Position numbers and translations under genes: made by a program. From contig JAURWC010000020.1 in NCBI GenBank assembly GCA_030655135.1, positions 62,001-126,000 of the forward strand: a stretch of 64,000 bases of DNA, written 5' to 3'. This document shows, piece after piece, positions 1 through 7,701 of this stretch. The DNA comes from Hyphomicrobiaceae bacterium. Its GTDB lineage: Bacteria; Pseudomonadota; Alphaproteobacteria; Rhizobiales; Hyphomicrobiaceae. The notes under the pieces were generated by a model. The model was not told where the DNA came from. It made no database searches and was given only the letters and a program-made list of their open reading frames with translations. Numbering within the stretch: the stretch's first letter is position 1; each line of letters opens with the position of its first letter.

Positions 1-1788
1 TTCCTTGCCAGCCTCGCCGCGGTGTTGCCCGCGCACGGCGAAGACAAGCCGCTGTCTCCGGAGGAACGTGCCCTCAAGACGGCTATCGGCAAGCTCGACT
101 CGCAGCTGCCCTTGTCGTCGGCCGATCATACCGCGCTGAAGAAGGCGGCCGCTGCCCGCAAGCTGGAACAGCTGCGCGTCTGTGGCGATCCAGGCAACAT
201 GCCGCTCTCGGATATCAACCGCGCGGGCTACGGCAACAAGATCATCGAACTCGTCGCCAAGGAGATGGGCACCGAAGTGCACTACTTCTGGCGGCCGTAC
301 CTCGAGCGCGGCATCACGCGCCAGACGTTCGAGGTCAACGAATGCGACGTGCTGCTCGACATGCCGGTCGGATTCGAGCGCATCCTCACGACGACGCCGC
401 TGTACAAAACGACATACGTTCTGGCCTATCGCAACGATCGTGGCATCGAGATCGCCAACCTGGATGATCCCAAGCTGCACGACTTGAAGATCGGTGTGTT
501 CCAGACCTCCGGGCTGCGTACCGCGCTGAACAAACGCGGGGTTATAACAAACGTCTCGCTGCATGTCCTCAGCCACAACGCCGACCTGAAACCCGAGAAC
601 CAGCCGTACCAGCAAGTGCGGCAAGTGCTCGACGGCAAGCTGGACGTTGCCGGCATCTGGGGGCCGTTCGCCGGCTGGCTGAAGGCGCAAGGCGAGCCGC
701 TCACGGTCCTGCCAGTAAATATGTGGGAAGACGAAATCCCGCAGGAATTCGAGATCGCGATCGGCCTGCGCAACATCGATTGGATCTTGAAGTACAAGTT
801 CGATCTGGCGCTGGAAGCGCGCAAGGGAGAGATCGAGAAGACGTTGCGCGACTTCGGTGTGCCGTTGGTGCAATGTTCCAAGTGCGTGGTGCAGGGTGAC
901 CTGCCGGCGCACGGCATCTATACGGTGCCGTTGCAGCAAGCGGCAAATCCGGCCACTGGACAGCCGCTCGCCGTCGCGCCCGACCAACTCGTGACGCAAG
1001 AACGCGTCGAATCCTGGTTGAGCGACGGCGCTGACATCGACAGCGAACTGGCCAATGCCGTGTTGGCGGCCGACGCGCCGCGCATCAAGTTCCTCGTCTC
1101 CAAGGGCGCCGATCTCAACAAGCGCGACAGCCAGGGTTACACCGCTTTGCAAAGCGCGGCGCGGCACCGCAAGACCAAGCTGCTGGAAGAGCTCATCACG
1201 CTGAAGGCGGACGTCAACGCGACCGACCAGGACGGCTATGCCGCCCTGCATCACGCTATTTTGCGCGATCATCCCGACTCGGTACGAGTGCTGATGCAGA
1301 ACGGCGCGGACAGTAGCCTGCGCACAGCTAGCGGTTTCACACCGCTGGCTTTGGCCATCCTGGAGAACCACTACAAAGCCGCCGTTGCGCTCATCGAGAC
1401 CGGCGCGCCCGTCGACACGCCGGTCGGCGAAGCCAAGCTCACGCCGCTCATGCTCGCGGCCGGCTCGGAAGGCAACAAGCTGCACTTGGGCGCGGGCAAG
1501 CACCGCGTCGAGAAGTGGAATCCCAAAGATCCGGGCGTTCTGGAGATCACGCGCGCGTTGCTGGACAAGGGTGCCAACGTCAACGCCGTGAGCGAAACGG
1601 GCGTGACGGCATTGATCCTTGCTGCGTCACACAACAACGCGCCGATCGTCGGCATGCTCGCACAGGCCGGCGCTGATCCGTTGGTGAAGACCAAGGACGG
1701 GAAGACCGCAGCGGACCTAGCAAAGCAGAACGGCAACGAAGCCGTGGTCAGTCTCCTGCGGCTTCTGGAACAGGCAGGTAACAACTGA
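1..1788 (+). CDS. MxaJ-type periplasmic binding protein fused to ankyrin repeats (5' partial)
   Basis: The frame is open from base 1 and the first codons read FLASLAAVLPAHG, the tail of a signal peptide, so the true start lies upstream of the window. After a short linker, roughly residues 50-300 (counted from base 1) form a periplasmic solute-binding fold of the quinoprotein-dehydrogenase-associated type (LRVCGDPGNMPLSD, then a DVLLDMPVGFERIL stretch), the same family as MxaJ. From about residue 335 to the end there are about six ankyrin repeats (VSKGADLNKRDSQGYTALQ, LKADVNATDQDGYAALHHA, LDKGANVNAVSETGVTALI). MxaJ itself (13912-14811) has no such extension. It overlaps the next gene by one base. 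The role is inferred: a partner or chaperone of a PQQ alcohol dehydrogenase whose gene is probably upstream. Domain identity is fairly sure, function is not. Confidence 0.85.
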   Translation, partial: FLASLAAVLPAHGEDKPLSPEERALKTAIGKLDSQLPLSSADHTALKKAAAARKLEQLRVCGDPGNMPLSDINRAGYGNKIIELVAKEMGTEVHYFWRPYLERGITRQTFEVNECDVLLDMPVGFERILTTTPLYKTTYVLAYRNDRGIEIANLDDPKLHDLKIGVFQTSGLRTALNKRGVITNVSLHVLSHNADLKPENQPYQQVRQVLDGKLDVAGIWGPFAGWLKAQGEPLTVLPVNMWEDEIPQEFEIAIGLRNIDWILKYKFDLALEARKGEIEKTLRDFGVPLVQCSKCVVQGDLPAHGIYTVPLQQAANPATGQPLAVAPDQLVTQERVESWLSDGADIDSELANAVLAADAPRIKFLVSKGADLNKRDSQGYTALQSAARHRKTKLLEELITLKADVNATDQDGYAALHHAILRDHPDSVRVLMQNGADSSLRTASGFTPLALAILENHYKAAVALIETGAPVDTPVGEAKLTPLMLAAGSEGNKLHLGAGKHRVEKWNPKDPGVLEITRALLDKGANVNAVSETGVTALILAASHNNAPIVGMLAQAGADPLVKTKDGKTAADLAKQNGNEAVVSLLRLLEQAGNN

Positions 1789-2141
1789 TGGCGATGATCA
1801 GATCTATCAGCGTGGCGCTCCTGCTGACCGCAATAGGCGGCATCGTCCCGGTATGGGCAGCGGGAGGGCCAGAAGAAAAGGCAGCGAAGCGGGAGGACGG
1901 CATCTGGAAGTCGGCTATTCCGCCGCACGGCATGACGGGCGAATTTGGCAACCACGATCCCATCGGACTCGCGGCAGGTGCCGTCATCAAGACGGACTGC
2001 TCGCTGAACTGGGTCGATCCGGACGATCACAAACTTTACTGCTTCAACAGTGCCACGGCGGTCGAATACTTCAAGCAATGGCCAAAAGCCAACATCCGCC
2101 GTGCCCGCGCCTCTTGGGAGGCGTTGCGGCCCACGCAGTGA
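1788..2141 (+). CDS. Small exported YHS-like protein
   Basis: 117 aa with an N-terminal signal peptide (ISVALLLTAIGGIVPVWA). The ATG overlaps the stop of the ankyrin fusion gene by one base, so the two are translationally coupled. The C-terminal half carries a DCSLNW ... YCFNSATAVEYF pattern followed by a Lys/Pro-bearing tail, which resembles a YHS domain (a small metal-binding fold often seen near copper or heme proteins); only two Cys are present here, so metal binding is a guess. Its position between a binding protein and a cytochrome c gene points to a periplasmic role in the quinoprotein cluster. I do not know a gene name for it. Confidence 0.75.
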   Translation: MAMIRSISVALLLTAIGGIVPVWAAGGPEEKAAKREDGIWKSAIPPHGMTGEFGNHDPIGLAAGAVIKTDCSLNWVDPDDHKLYCFNSATAVEYFKQWPKANIRRARASWEALRPTQ

Positions 2142-2257
2142 GCGCAGGGCTACGGGAAGAAATCGCATCAAGGTAGGGAAGCGGTGGCATCGACAGAATG
2201 ACCGCGGCGACCCTTTCGTATGCATGATACGCAATCCAATCGGGAAGGGAACGACGC

Positions 2258-2851
2258 GTGCTCAAGAAGATGACGAGGGACGTACTGGCACTGACACTGT
2301 TCGTGGCGCTCGCCAGTGCCAGCGGCTTCACGGCGCAGGCTCAGGAAGAGCCCAAAAAGGACGCCCCGGCTGCAGAAGCGCCGGCTGCTGCTGGCGAAAC
2401 GAAGGCACCTGAGGGTGACAAGGCCGCAGCTCCGGCTGCTGCAGCACCCGCCGGCGGCACGATGACGACCGCAGAGCGCGTGAAGGCCGCCGAAAAGGGC
2501 ACGCTGAAGAACCCTTACACGGGCGACGCGGCGGCAGCGGAAGAAGGCAAGAAGCTCTATCTCTCCAACAGCTGCAACGGCTGCCACGGCGGTGGCGGCG
2601 GCGGTGGCATGTGCCCGCCGCTGACGAACCAGATCTGGGTCTATGGCAGCGACGACGATACGATTTTTCGCCTGATCACGCTTGGCTCCAAAGACCTCCA
2701 GACCGCCGGCTACAAACGCAAGGGCAGCGAGAACGTCGTCGGCCCGATGCCGGCCTACAAGGACATCATCACCAAGGAAGAGGATCTGTGGAAGATCATC
2801 GCCTGGATGCGCACGCTGTGGACCCACGGCGACGCGCGGAAGAACTGGTGA
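2258..2851 (+). CDS. Periplasmic cytochrome c (c550, PedF/XoxG-like)
   Basis: 197 aa from a GTG at 2258 that has a GGGAAGGGA Shine-Dalgarno about 8 bases before it; an ATG at 2270 is the alternative. Layout: signal peptide (to about residue 28), an Ala/Pro/Lys-rich low-complexity linker (about 30-70), then one class I cytochrome c domain. The heme motif CNGCH is at residues 106-110, followed by a run of glycines, and the likely axial Met is in GPMPAY at about residue 164. This glycine-rich form is typical of c550 PedF and XoxG, which take electrons from lanthanide or calcium PQQ alcohol dehydrogenases. The mxa operon carries its own cytochrome cL (14849-15469), so this one probably serves a second dehydrogenase upstream of the window. 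Confidence 0.85.
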   Translation: MLKKMTRDVLALTLFVALASASGFTAQAQEEPKKDAPAAEAPAAAGETKAPEGDKAAAPAAAAPAGGTMTTAERVKAAEKGTLKNPYTGDAAAAEEGKKLYLSNSCNGCHGGGGGGGMCPPLTNQIWVYGSDDDTIFRLITLGSKDLQTAGYKRKGSENVVGPMPAYKDIITKEEDLWKIIAWMRTLWTHGDARKNW

Positions 2852-2858
2852 GGTAGGC

Positions 2859-2895
2859 GCTGTGCCGGCCGCAGTTCGGCGGCGGCTGGCACAGC
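2859..2895. terminator. GC-rich hairpin between the cytochrome and binding protein genes
   Basis: Arms GCTGTGCC and GGCACAGC enclose further pairing GCCGC/GCGGC. There is no T-run after it, so it is more likely an mRNA-stabilising or attenuating hairpin than a full intrinsic terminator. Confidence 0.45.
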
Positions 2896-2946
2896 CGTCT
2901 CACGTTTGCAGTGGGTAAATAGTCAAAGTGGAGCAAGAGCCTGATC

Positions 2947-4245
2947 GTGGATGACCGGAAAGCCGACGGCCGGACCTTCATGCGCCGTCTCAGCCGCGCC
3001 GCTGCCTTCACGGCAGCCGTGCTCGTGTGTCTGGGCGCCGGAGTGCCGCACAGTGCTGCCAACCCCGAGGCCGCGGCCGGGCAGCCGCCCTCCGTTGCAC
3101 CGAACGGCGGCCCCGCGATCTCGGTCGAGATCAATTACCTCACCAAGCAGTATGCCGAGCCGCCGCCGCTGTCGCTGCTCGACAAGGTCTTGACCGACGA
3201 AGGCGTCCAGGGCGCGCGTGTCGCGCTCAAAGAAAACAATATGACCGGGCGGCTCCTCAATCATACCTACACCTTGAAAGAGACCATCGTTCCAGCCAAG
3301 GACGACATCGCCCCCTCGTTCAAGCAATTGCTCGCATCGGGCCAGCGCTTCTTCATCGCCAATCTCGAGCAGCCTGACCTGTTGGCCATCGCCGATCTGC
3401 CGGAAGCGCGCGATGCGATCATTCTAAACGTGCGCGCCAGCGACGACGAGCTGCGCGGCGCCAACTGCCGCGCGAACCTGTTTCACATCATCCCCAGCTA
3501 CGCGATGCGCGCCGATGCGCTGGCGCAGTACCTGCTGTGGAAGAAGTGGCGCCAGTGGCTGCTGATCGCCGGGCAGAAGCCTGAGGATCTCGCCTATGCC
3601 GCCGCCATCAGGCGCGCCGCGGGCCGTTACGGCGCCAAGATCGTCGATGAGCGCGTCTACAAATACGATGCCGGCTCGCGCCGCACCGATAGCGGGCATC
3701 AGCAGATCCAGACACAAATGCCGATGCTGACTCAGGGCGCGCCGCAGCACGATGTCGTCTTCGTGGCCGACATGAGCGAGACGTTCGGCGACTATCTGCA
3801 GTATCGCACGAGCGTGCCGCGCCCGGTCGTCGGCTCGCACGGGCTTCAGGCCTTGGCCTGGCACCGCTCGTTCGAGCAGTACGCGGGCACGCAGATGCAG
3901 AACCGCTTCGAACGCGCGGCCAACCGTGCCATGACCGAACGCGACTATACGGCCTGGCTCGGGATGCGGGTCTTCGGCGAAGCCGTGACCCGCATCAGCA
4001 AATCGGAAGCCGCCGACGTCCGCGCGTACATGCTGTCGAAGGAGTTCGGCGTCGCCGGCTTCAAGGGCCAGGGCATGACGTTCCGCCTGTGGGACAATCA
4101 GATGCGCCAGCCGATGCTGCTGTCCGGGGCGCGCGCGCTCGTCTCTATTTCTCCGCAGGACGGCTTCCTGCACCAGAAGTTCCTGACCGACACGCTGGGC
4201 TACGACGAACCGGAAACCCAGTGCCGCATGACGAAAGCCAACTGA
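2947..4245 (+). CDS. PQQ-alcohol-dehydrogenase-associated ABC-type substrate-binding protein
   Basis: 432 aa from GTG 2947; the ATG at 2980 (MRRLSRAAAFTAAVLVCLGAG) starts directly at a signal peptide and may be the real start. The remaining 390 residues resemble the branched-chain amino-acid type periplasmic binding fold that is found beside PQQ-dependent alcohol catabolism genes (ISVEINYLTKQYAEPPPLSL near the N-terminus, LFHIIPSYAMRADALAQYL in the middle). No ABC permease or ATPase lies nearby, so it probably works as a periplasmic accessory factor, not for classical uptake. The beta-propeller gene follows 25 bases later, the arrangement expected for this family pair. Confidence 0.85.
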   Translation: MDDRKADGRTFMRRLSRAAAFTAAVLVCLGAGVPHSAANPEAAAGQPPSVAPNGGPAISVEINYLTKQYAEPPPLSLLDKVLTDEGVQGARVALKENNMTGRLLNHTYTLKETIVPAKDDIAPSFKQLLASGQRFFIANLEQPDLLAIADLPEARDAIILNVRASDDELRGANCRANLFHIIPSYAMRADALAQYLLWKKWRQWLLIAGQKPEDLAYAAAIRRAAGRYGAKIVDERVYKYDAGSRRTDSGHQQIQTQMPMLTQGAPQHDVVFVADMSETFGDYLQYRTSVPRPVVGSHGLQALAWHRSFEQYAGTQMQNRFERAANRAMTERDYTAWLGMRVFGEAVTRISKSEAADVRAYMLSKEFGVAGFKGQGMTFRLWDNQMRQPMLLSGARALVSISPQDGFLHQKFLTDTLGYDEPETQCRMTKAN

Positions 4246-4270
4246 CTGCAAGCAACGAGACGTTCAAAAC

Positions 4271-5242
4271 ATGAAACGCTGCCAAGCCGCACTTCTGTCC
4301 GCTCTTCTGCTGCCGGCACTTGCCCCGCCGGCCGCAGGCGCCACGATCTTCGTCAGCAACGAAAAGGACAACACCGTCACCGTCATCGACAGCGAGACGT
4401 TGAAGGTCGTCAAGACGATCCCCACAGGAGCCCGCCCGCGCGGCATGATCCTGACGCCGGACTTCAAAGAGTTGATCGTTTGCGCTGGTGACGACAACCG
4501 CCTCGACATCATTGACACCGACACGCTGGAAATCGTCCGCAGCCTCGATTCCGGCCCGGACCCCGAACTGCTGGACATCGACAGCAAGGGCGAGCGCATC
4601 TACGTCGCCAATGAAGACGACGGCATGGTGACCGTGCTGCAGAAGTCTGACGGCAAGGTGCTGGCGGAGATCACCGTCGGCGTCGAGCCGGAAGGCATGG
4701 CCGTCAGCAAGGACGACCGGATTACTGTTGCCACGTCTGAGGCGACGAGCATGGCGCACATCATCGACAACGCCAGCCTGAAGGTGGTCGCCAACATCCT
4801 GGTGGACTCGCGTCCGCGCGTCGCCGAGTTCACGCCCGACGGAAAGACCGTGTGGGTATCGTCCGAAATCGGCGGCACCGTCGCCGTGATCGACGGCACC
4901 ACCAACAAGATCGTCAAGAAGTTCGGTTTCGAGATTCCCGGCATCAAGCCCGAACTCATCCAGCCGATGGGCGTGCGCTTTTCCAACGATGGCAAGATCG
5001 CCTTCGTCGCGCTCTCGACCGCGAACCGCGTCGCTGTCGTCGATGCCGCGACCTACGAGGTGCGGGACTACATCGTCGTGGGCCAGCGGCCCTGGCACAT
5101 GCAGCTCGATCCGGAAGGCAAGAAGCTCTACGTCGCCAACGGCCTCACCAACGACATGACCGTCGTCGACGTCGCCACACTGAAGCCGGAGAAGTCGGTG
5201 CCTGTCGGCCGGCTGCCCTGGGGCGTCATGGTCAAGCCATAG
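4271..5242 (+). CDS. PQQ-catabolism-associated periplasmic beta-propeller (YVTN repeats)
   Basis: 323 aa. A signal peptide (LLSALLLPALAPPAAGA) is followed directly by YVTN/NHL-type repeats: IFVSNEKDNTVTVIDSETL, IYVANEDDGMVTVLQKSDG, VWVSSEIGGTVAVIDGTT, AFVALSTANRVAVVDAAT, LYVANGLTNDMTVVDVATL. With about seven units it should close as one propeller. This family is found with the preceding binding protein and PQQ dehydrogenases. The molecular function is not established. A second protein of the same length and fold is encoded at 21987-22958 behind mxaD, which suggests each dehydrogenase system here has its own propeller. Confidence 0.88.
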   Translation: MKRCQAALLSALLLPALAPPAAGATIFVSNEKDNTVTVIDSETLKVVKTIPTGARPRGMILTPDFKELIVCAGDDNRLDIIDTDTLEIVRSLDSGPDPELLDIDSKGERIYVANEDDGMVTVLQKSDGKVLAEITVGVEPEGMAVSKDDRITVATSEATSMAHIIDNASLKVVANILVDSRPRVAEFTPDGKTVWVSSEIGGTVAVIDGTTNKIVKKFGFEIPGIKPELIQPMGVRFSNDGKIAFVALSTANRVAVVDAATYEVRDYIVVGQRPWHMQLDPEGKKLYVANGLTNDMTVVDVATLKPEKSVPVGRLPWGVMVKP

Positions 5243-5252
5243 CGGGAACCTC

Positions 5253-5723
5253 ATGCGGCGGCAGCGTCAGTCTTGGATTGCCGTGCTGCCGCTTCTGGCG
5301 GCCACAATCGTCGCGTCGCTCCCCGCTGCCGCCAACGTTGCCATCGCACAAGTCATCCTAGGCCTTGATGATGAGGCGCCGCTCGCAACCGCAAAGCAGC
5401 CGGCGAGCGATGCCGTCCAATCCGGTATGTCCGCCATCCGCAAGCTGGTGCTCGACGCGCACACGCTGATTACGCATCGCCGTTTCGCACCGGACCAGGC
5501 GCGGCGCTTCTCCGCCGGCATCAAGCAGAGCGTCGCGGCCCTGAAGGCCGATCCGGCTGCTCCCGCGCTGGCGGATGTTCTTACGCTGCTCGACGATGGC
5601 GCGACGCAGATCGCCGCGCCCATGTCGGGAGACAGCCAGCTCGATGCGCTCGCAAAGTTCGAAACCGCGCTGGACCGCTACCCGCAACTCTTCAACGACC
5701 CTGAGTGGAAGCCGCTGCGCTGA
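5253..5723 (+). CDS. Exported protein of unknown function
   Basis: 156 aa with a signal peptide (AVLPLLAATIVASLPAAA). The rest is predicted helical (SGMSAIRKLVLDAHTLITHRRFAPDQARRFSAGIKQSVAALKAD) and has no motif I recognise. It begins 10 bases after the propeller gene, so it is most likely the next member of the same operon. Confidence 0.7.
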   Translation: MRRQRQSWIAVLPLLAATIVASLPAAANVAIAQVILGLDDEAPLATAKQPASDAVQSGMSAIRKLVLDAHTLITHRRFAPDQARRFSAGIKQSVAALKADPAAPALADVLTLLDDGATQIAAPMSGDSQLDALAKFETALDRYPQLFNDPEWKPLR

Positions 5724-5767
5724 CGCCGGCAGTGCCGCGGCAGCTCCAGATGATCGGGAGGACGACC

Positions 5768-6964
5768 ATGCCCAATGTGAACGCGCACCGCTCACGCCAG
5801 CTGCTGGCCATCACACGCGGCCGCATTGCCGGCGTCGCGTTGGCGGCCGGCCTAGGGTTCGCCGCGCCCGCTTATGCCGGCAATGGCGCCCCGCCCGCCG
5901 CTGCTGCAGCAGCGGCCGCGGCCGAAGAGCCATCCGTCGCATCCATCACCCTTACGGGTCACGCTGCCGATCTGTGGTGGGCCGATTTCAACCCCGACGG
6001 TACGCGCGCCGTCACAGCATCCAGCGATCGCACAGCGCGCATCTGGGATGTCGTCACGGGGCAAACGCTGCTCACGCTTTCCGGTCACGACGAAGCGGTG
6101 CGCGTTGCCATCTTCAGCCCGAACGGCGGGCAGATCGCCACCGCCTGCCGCAACGGGTTGGCAAAGATCTGGGATGCCAAGACCGGCAAAGAAATCGCGA
6201 CGCTGAACGGACACAAGGAAATGATCGAGGGCGTGGCGTTCAGCCCCGACAGCGAACGGCTGGTCACCGCGTCGCGGGACGGCTCGGCAATCCTCTGGGA
6301 CGCCAAAACGGGCAAGCAGCTCGCCGAACTCAAAGGCCATACGGAATGGCTGTCGGGCGTCGAGTTCAGTGCCGACGGCGCGCGCATCGTGACGTCGTCC
6401 AGCGACAAGACGGCCCGGGTGTGGGACGGCAAGACGGGCGCCGCCGTCATCACGCTCGAAGGACACGATGGCCTCGTCACCAGCGCCACGTTCAGCCCGG
6501 ACGGCACGCAGGTCGCGACGTCGTCGAGCGACAAGACCGGCCGGCTGTGGGACGCCAAAACGGGCCAAACGATCAAGACGCTCTCAGGTCACGAGCGCGC
6601 TGTTCTGCGCGCCGCCTACAGTCCGGATGGCGGCCGCGTCGTAACGGTTTCCAGCGACAAGACAGGCCGCATCTACGATACGGCGAGCGGCGACCTTGTG
6701 GCCAAGATGGAAGGCCATCACAAGCGGCTCATTCCCCGCGTGATGTACAGCCGCGACGGCACGCGCATCGTCACTGCCTCGCACGACAAGTCCGCTTCCG
6801 TCTGGGATGCCAAGACCGGCGCGCACATCGTAAAGCTCGCGGGCCACATGAAGGAAGTGGACGGCGCCGAATTCAGCCCGGACGGCAAAAAGGTTCTCAC
6901 CGCGTCCTACGACCGCACGGCGCGTGTCTGGGATGTGCCGGCCGCACCGCCGAAAGGCGAGTAG
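5768..6964 (+). CDS. Exported WD40 repeat protein, eight repeats
   Basis: 398 aa from ATG 5768, which has a GGGAGGACGA Shine-Dalgarno; an earlier in-frame start at 5705 would overlap the previous gene and lacks one. The N-terminus looks like a signal peptide followed by a poly-Ala linker (AGNGAPPAAAAAAAAA). Eight WD units follow, each opening with a GH (LTGHAADL, LSGHDEAV, LNGHKEMI, LKGHTEWL, LEGHDGLV, LSGHERAV, MEGHHKRL, LAGHMKEV) and closing with an IWD/VWD/LWD/IYD element. There are no other domains. It is probably a periplasmic scaffold; its place at the end of the quinoprotein accessory cluster is the only functional hint. Confidence 0.85.
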   Translation: MPNVNAHRSRQLLAITRGRIAGVALAAGLGFAAPAYAGNGAPPAAAAAAAAAEEPSVASITLTGHAADLWWADFNPDGTRAVTASSDRTARIWDVVTGQTLLTLSGHDEAVRVAIFSPNGGQIATACRNGLAKIWDAKTGKEIATLNGHKEMIEGVAFSPDSERLVTASRDGSAILWDAKTGKQLAELKGHTEWLSGVEFSADGARIVTSSSDKTARVWDGKTGAAVITLEGHDGLVTSATFSPDGTQVATSSSDKTGRLWDAKTGQTIKTLSGHERAVLRAAYSPDGGRVVTVSSDKTGRIYDTASGDLVAKMEGHHKRLIPRVMYSRDGTRIVTASHDKSASVWDAKTGAHIVKLAGHMKEVDGAEFSPDGKKVLTASYDRTARVWDVPAAPPKGE

Positions 6965-6980
6965 AGGCTGCTGGCGTCAA

Positions 6981-7048
6981 TTCTCCGGAAGCACGCGCTT
7001 CTGCGTGTCTGGCCGAAAGCCGGCGCACACTTCTCCGCAAGCACTCAG
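6981..7048. repeat. Degenerate copy of the 56-bp dispersed repeat
   Basis: Pieces TTCTCCGGAAGCAC and CACTTCTCCGCAAGCACTCAG around a GGCCGAAAGCC core match, with changes, the unit repeated at 32315-32541. It lies between two convergent genes and covers the stop codon of the minus-strand response regulator. Confidence 0.5.
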
Positions 7049-7701
7049 TGGCTCTTCGAGCCCGCGGGCATGATGCCTGGGAGATGCTGAATGGCCAGGC
7101 GCATCAACTCGGGTAGCGAGCCAACGCGGAGCTTCGTCTTCAGCAGCGAACAGGTATTGGCGACTGTCTTGTAGCTGACGCGCAGTTCGTCGGCGATGGC
7201 GCTATAGGGCTTGCCGTCGGCCAAGAGCGACAACGTCTGCAGCTCGCGTGCGGTCAGCACCTTCAGCGGGTTAGACGACCCGCGCGCCTCCATGAAGACG
7301 ACATCGGAGGCAAGGTCGCTGGACAGATACCGCTTGCCCTGCCGGACGCGGTCGAAGGCCCGGGCGAATTCCTCGAACGGCGTGTCCTTGAGGATGTATC
7401 CGGTCGCGCCCGCCTCAATGGCACGCGAGACGACGACGGGATCGCGGTGCATGGAAAAGACGAGAATGGGAATGTCGCGGTCGAGCCGCCGCAAGCGGCG
7501 AATGAAGGAAATGCCGCCGAGCGCGCCGGACTTCAGCGCGAGGTCGACGATCAACACGCTCGGCTTTTGCTGCCGGTAGAGGCGAAAGCCGCGCGACAGC
7601 GTCGAGGACTGGTGGATGGTGCTGGCGCCGGCGTCCTGAAGCAACTGGCGGCAACCCTGGAGAACGATCGGATGGTCGTCGATGACGAGGACGCTGGTCA
7701 T
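7045..7701 (-). CDS. NarL/LuxR-family response regulator, MxaX-like
   Basis: 218 aa from ATG at 7701. The N-terminal receiver (VLVIDDHPIVLQGC, phosphoacceptor Asp in VLIVDLAL, Lys in GYILKDTPFEEF) is followed by a LuxR-type helix-turn-helix (LTARELQTLSLLADG ... VSYKTVANTCSLLKTKL). Its ATG overlaps the TGA of nothing on its own side, but the upstream kinase gene stops inside it (ATGA overlap at 7698-7701), so kinase and regulator are one unit. In Paracoccus a kinase-regulator pair of this type (MoxY/MoxX, also FlhS/FlhR) sits upstream of the methanol dehydrogenase genes and is needed for their expression. A paralogue is at 10213-10896. Confidence 0.85.
   Translation of the reverse strand: MTSVLVIDDHPIVLQGCRQLLQDAGASTIHQSSTLSRGFRLYRQQKPSVLIVDLALKSGALGGISFIRRLRRLDRDIPILVFSMHRDPVVVSRAIEAGATGYILKDTPFEEFARAFDRVRQGKRYLSSDLASDVVFMEARGSSNPLKVLTARELQTLSLLADGKPYSAIADELRVSYKTVANTCSLLKTKLRVGSLPELMRLAIQHLPGIMPAGSKSH

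Noticed and set aside
2947-5242. A complete ABC transporter for the binding protein
   Set aside because: No permease or ATPase gene is present on either side.
5575-7116. A 513-codon plus-strand frame overlapping the WD40 gene
   Set aside because: Arg/His-rich composition and no domain; the WD40 frame has clear repeats and a proper ribosome site.
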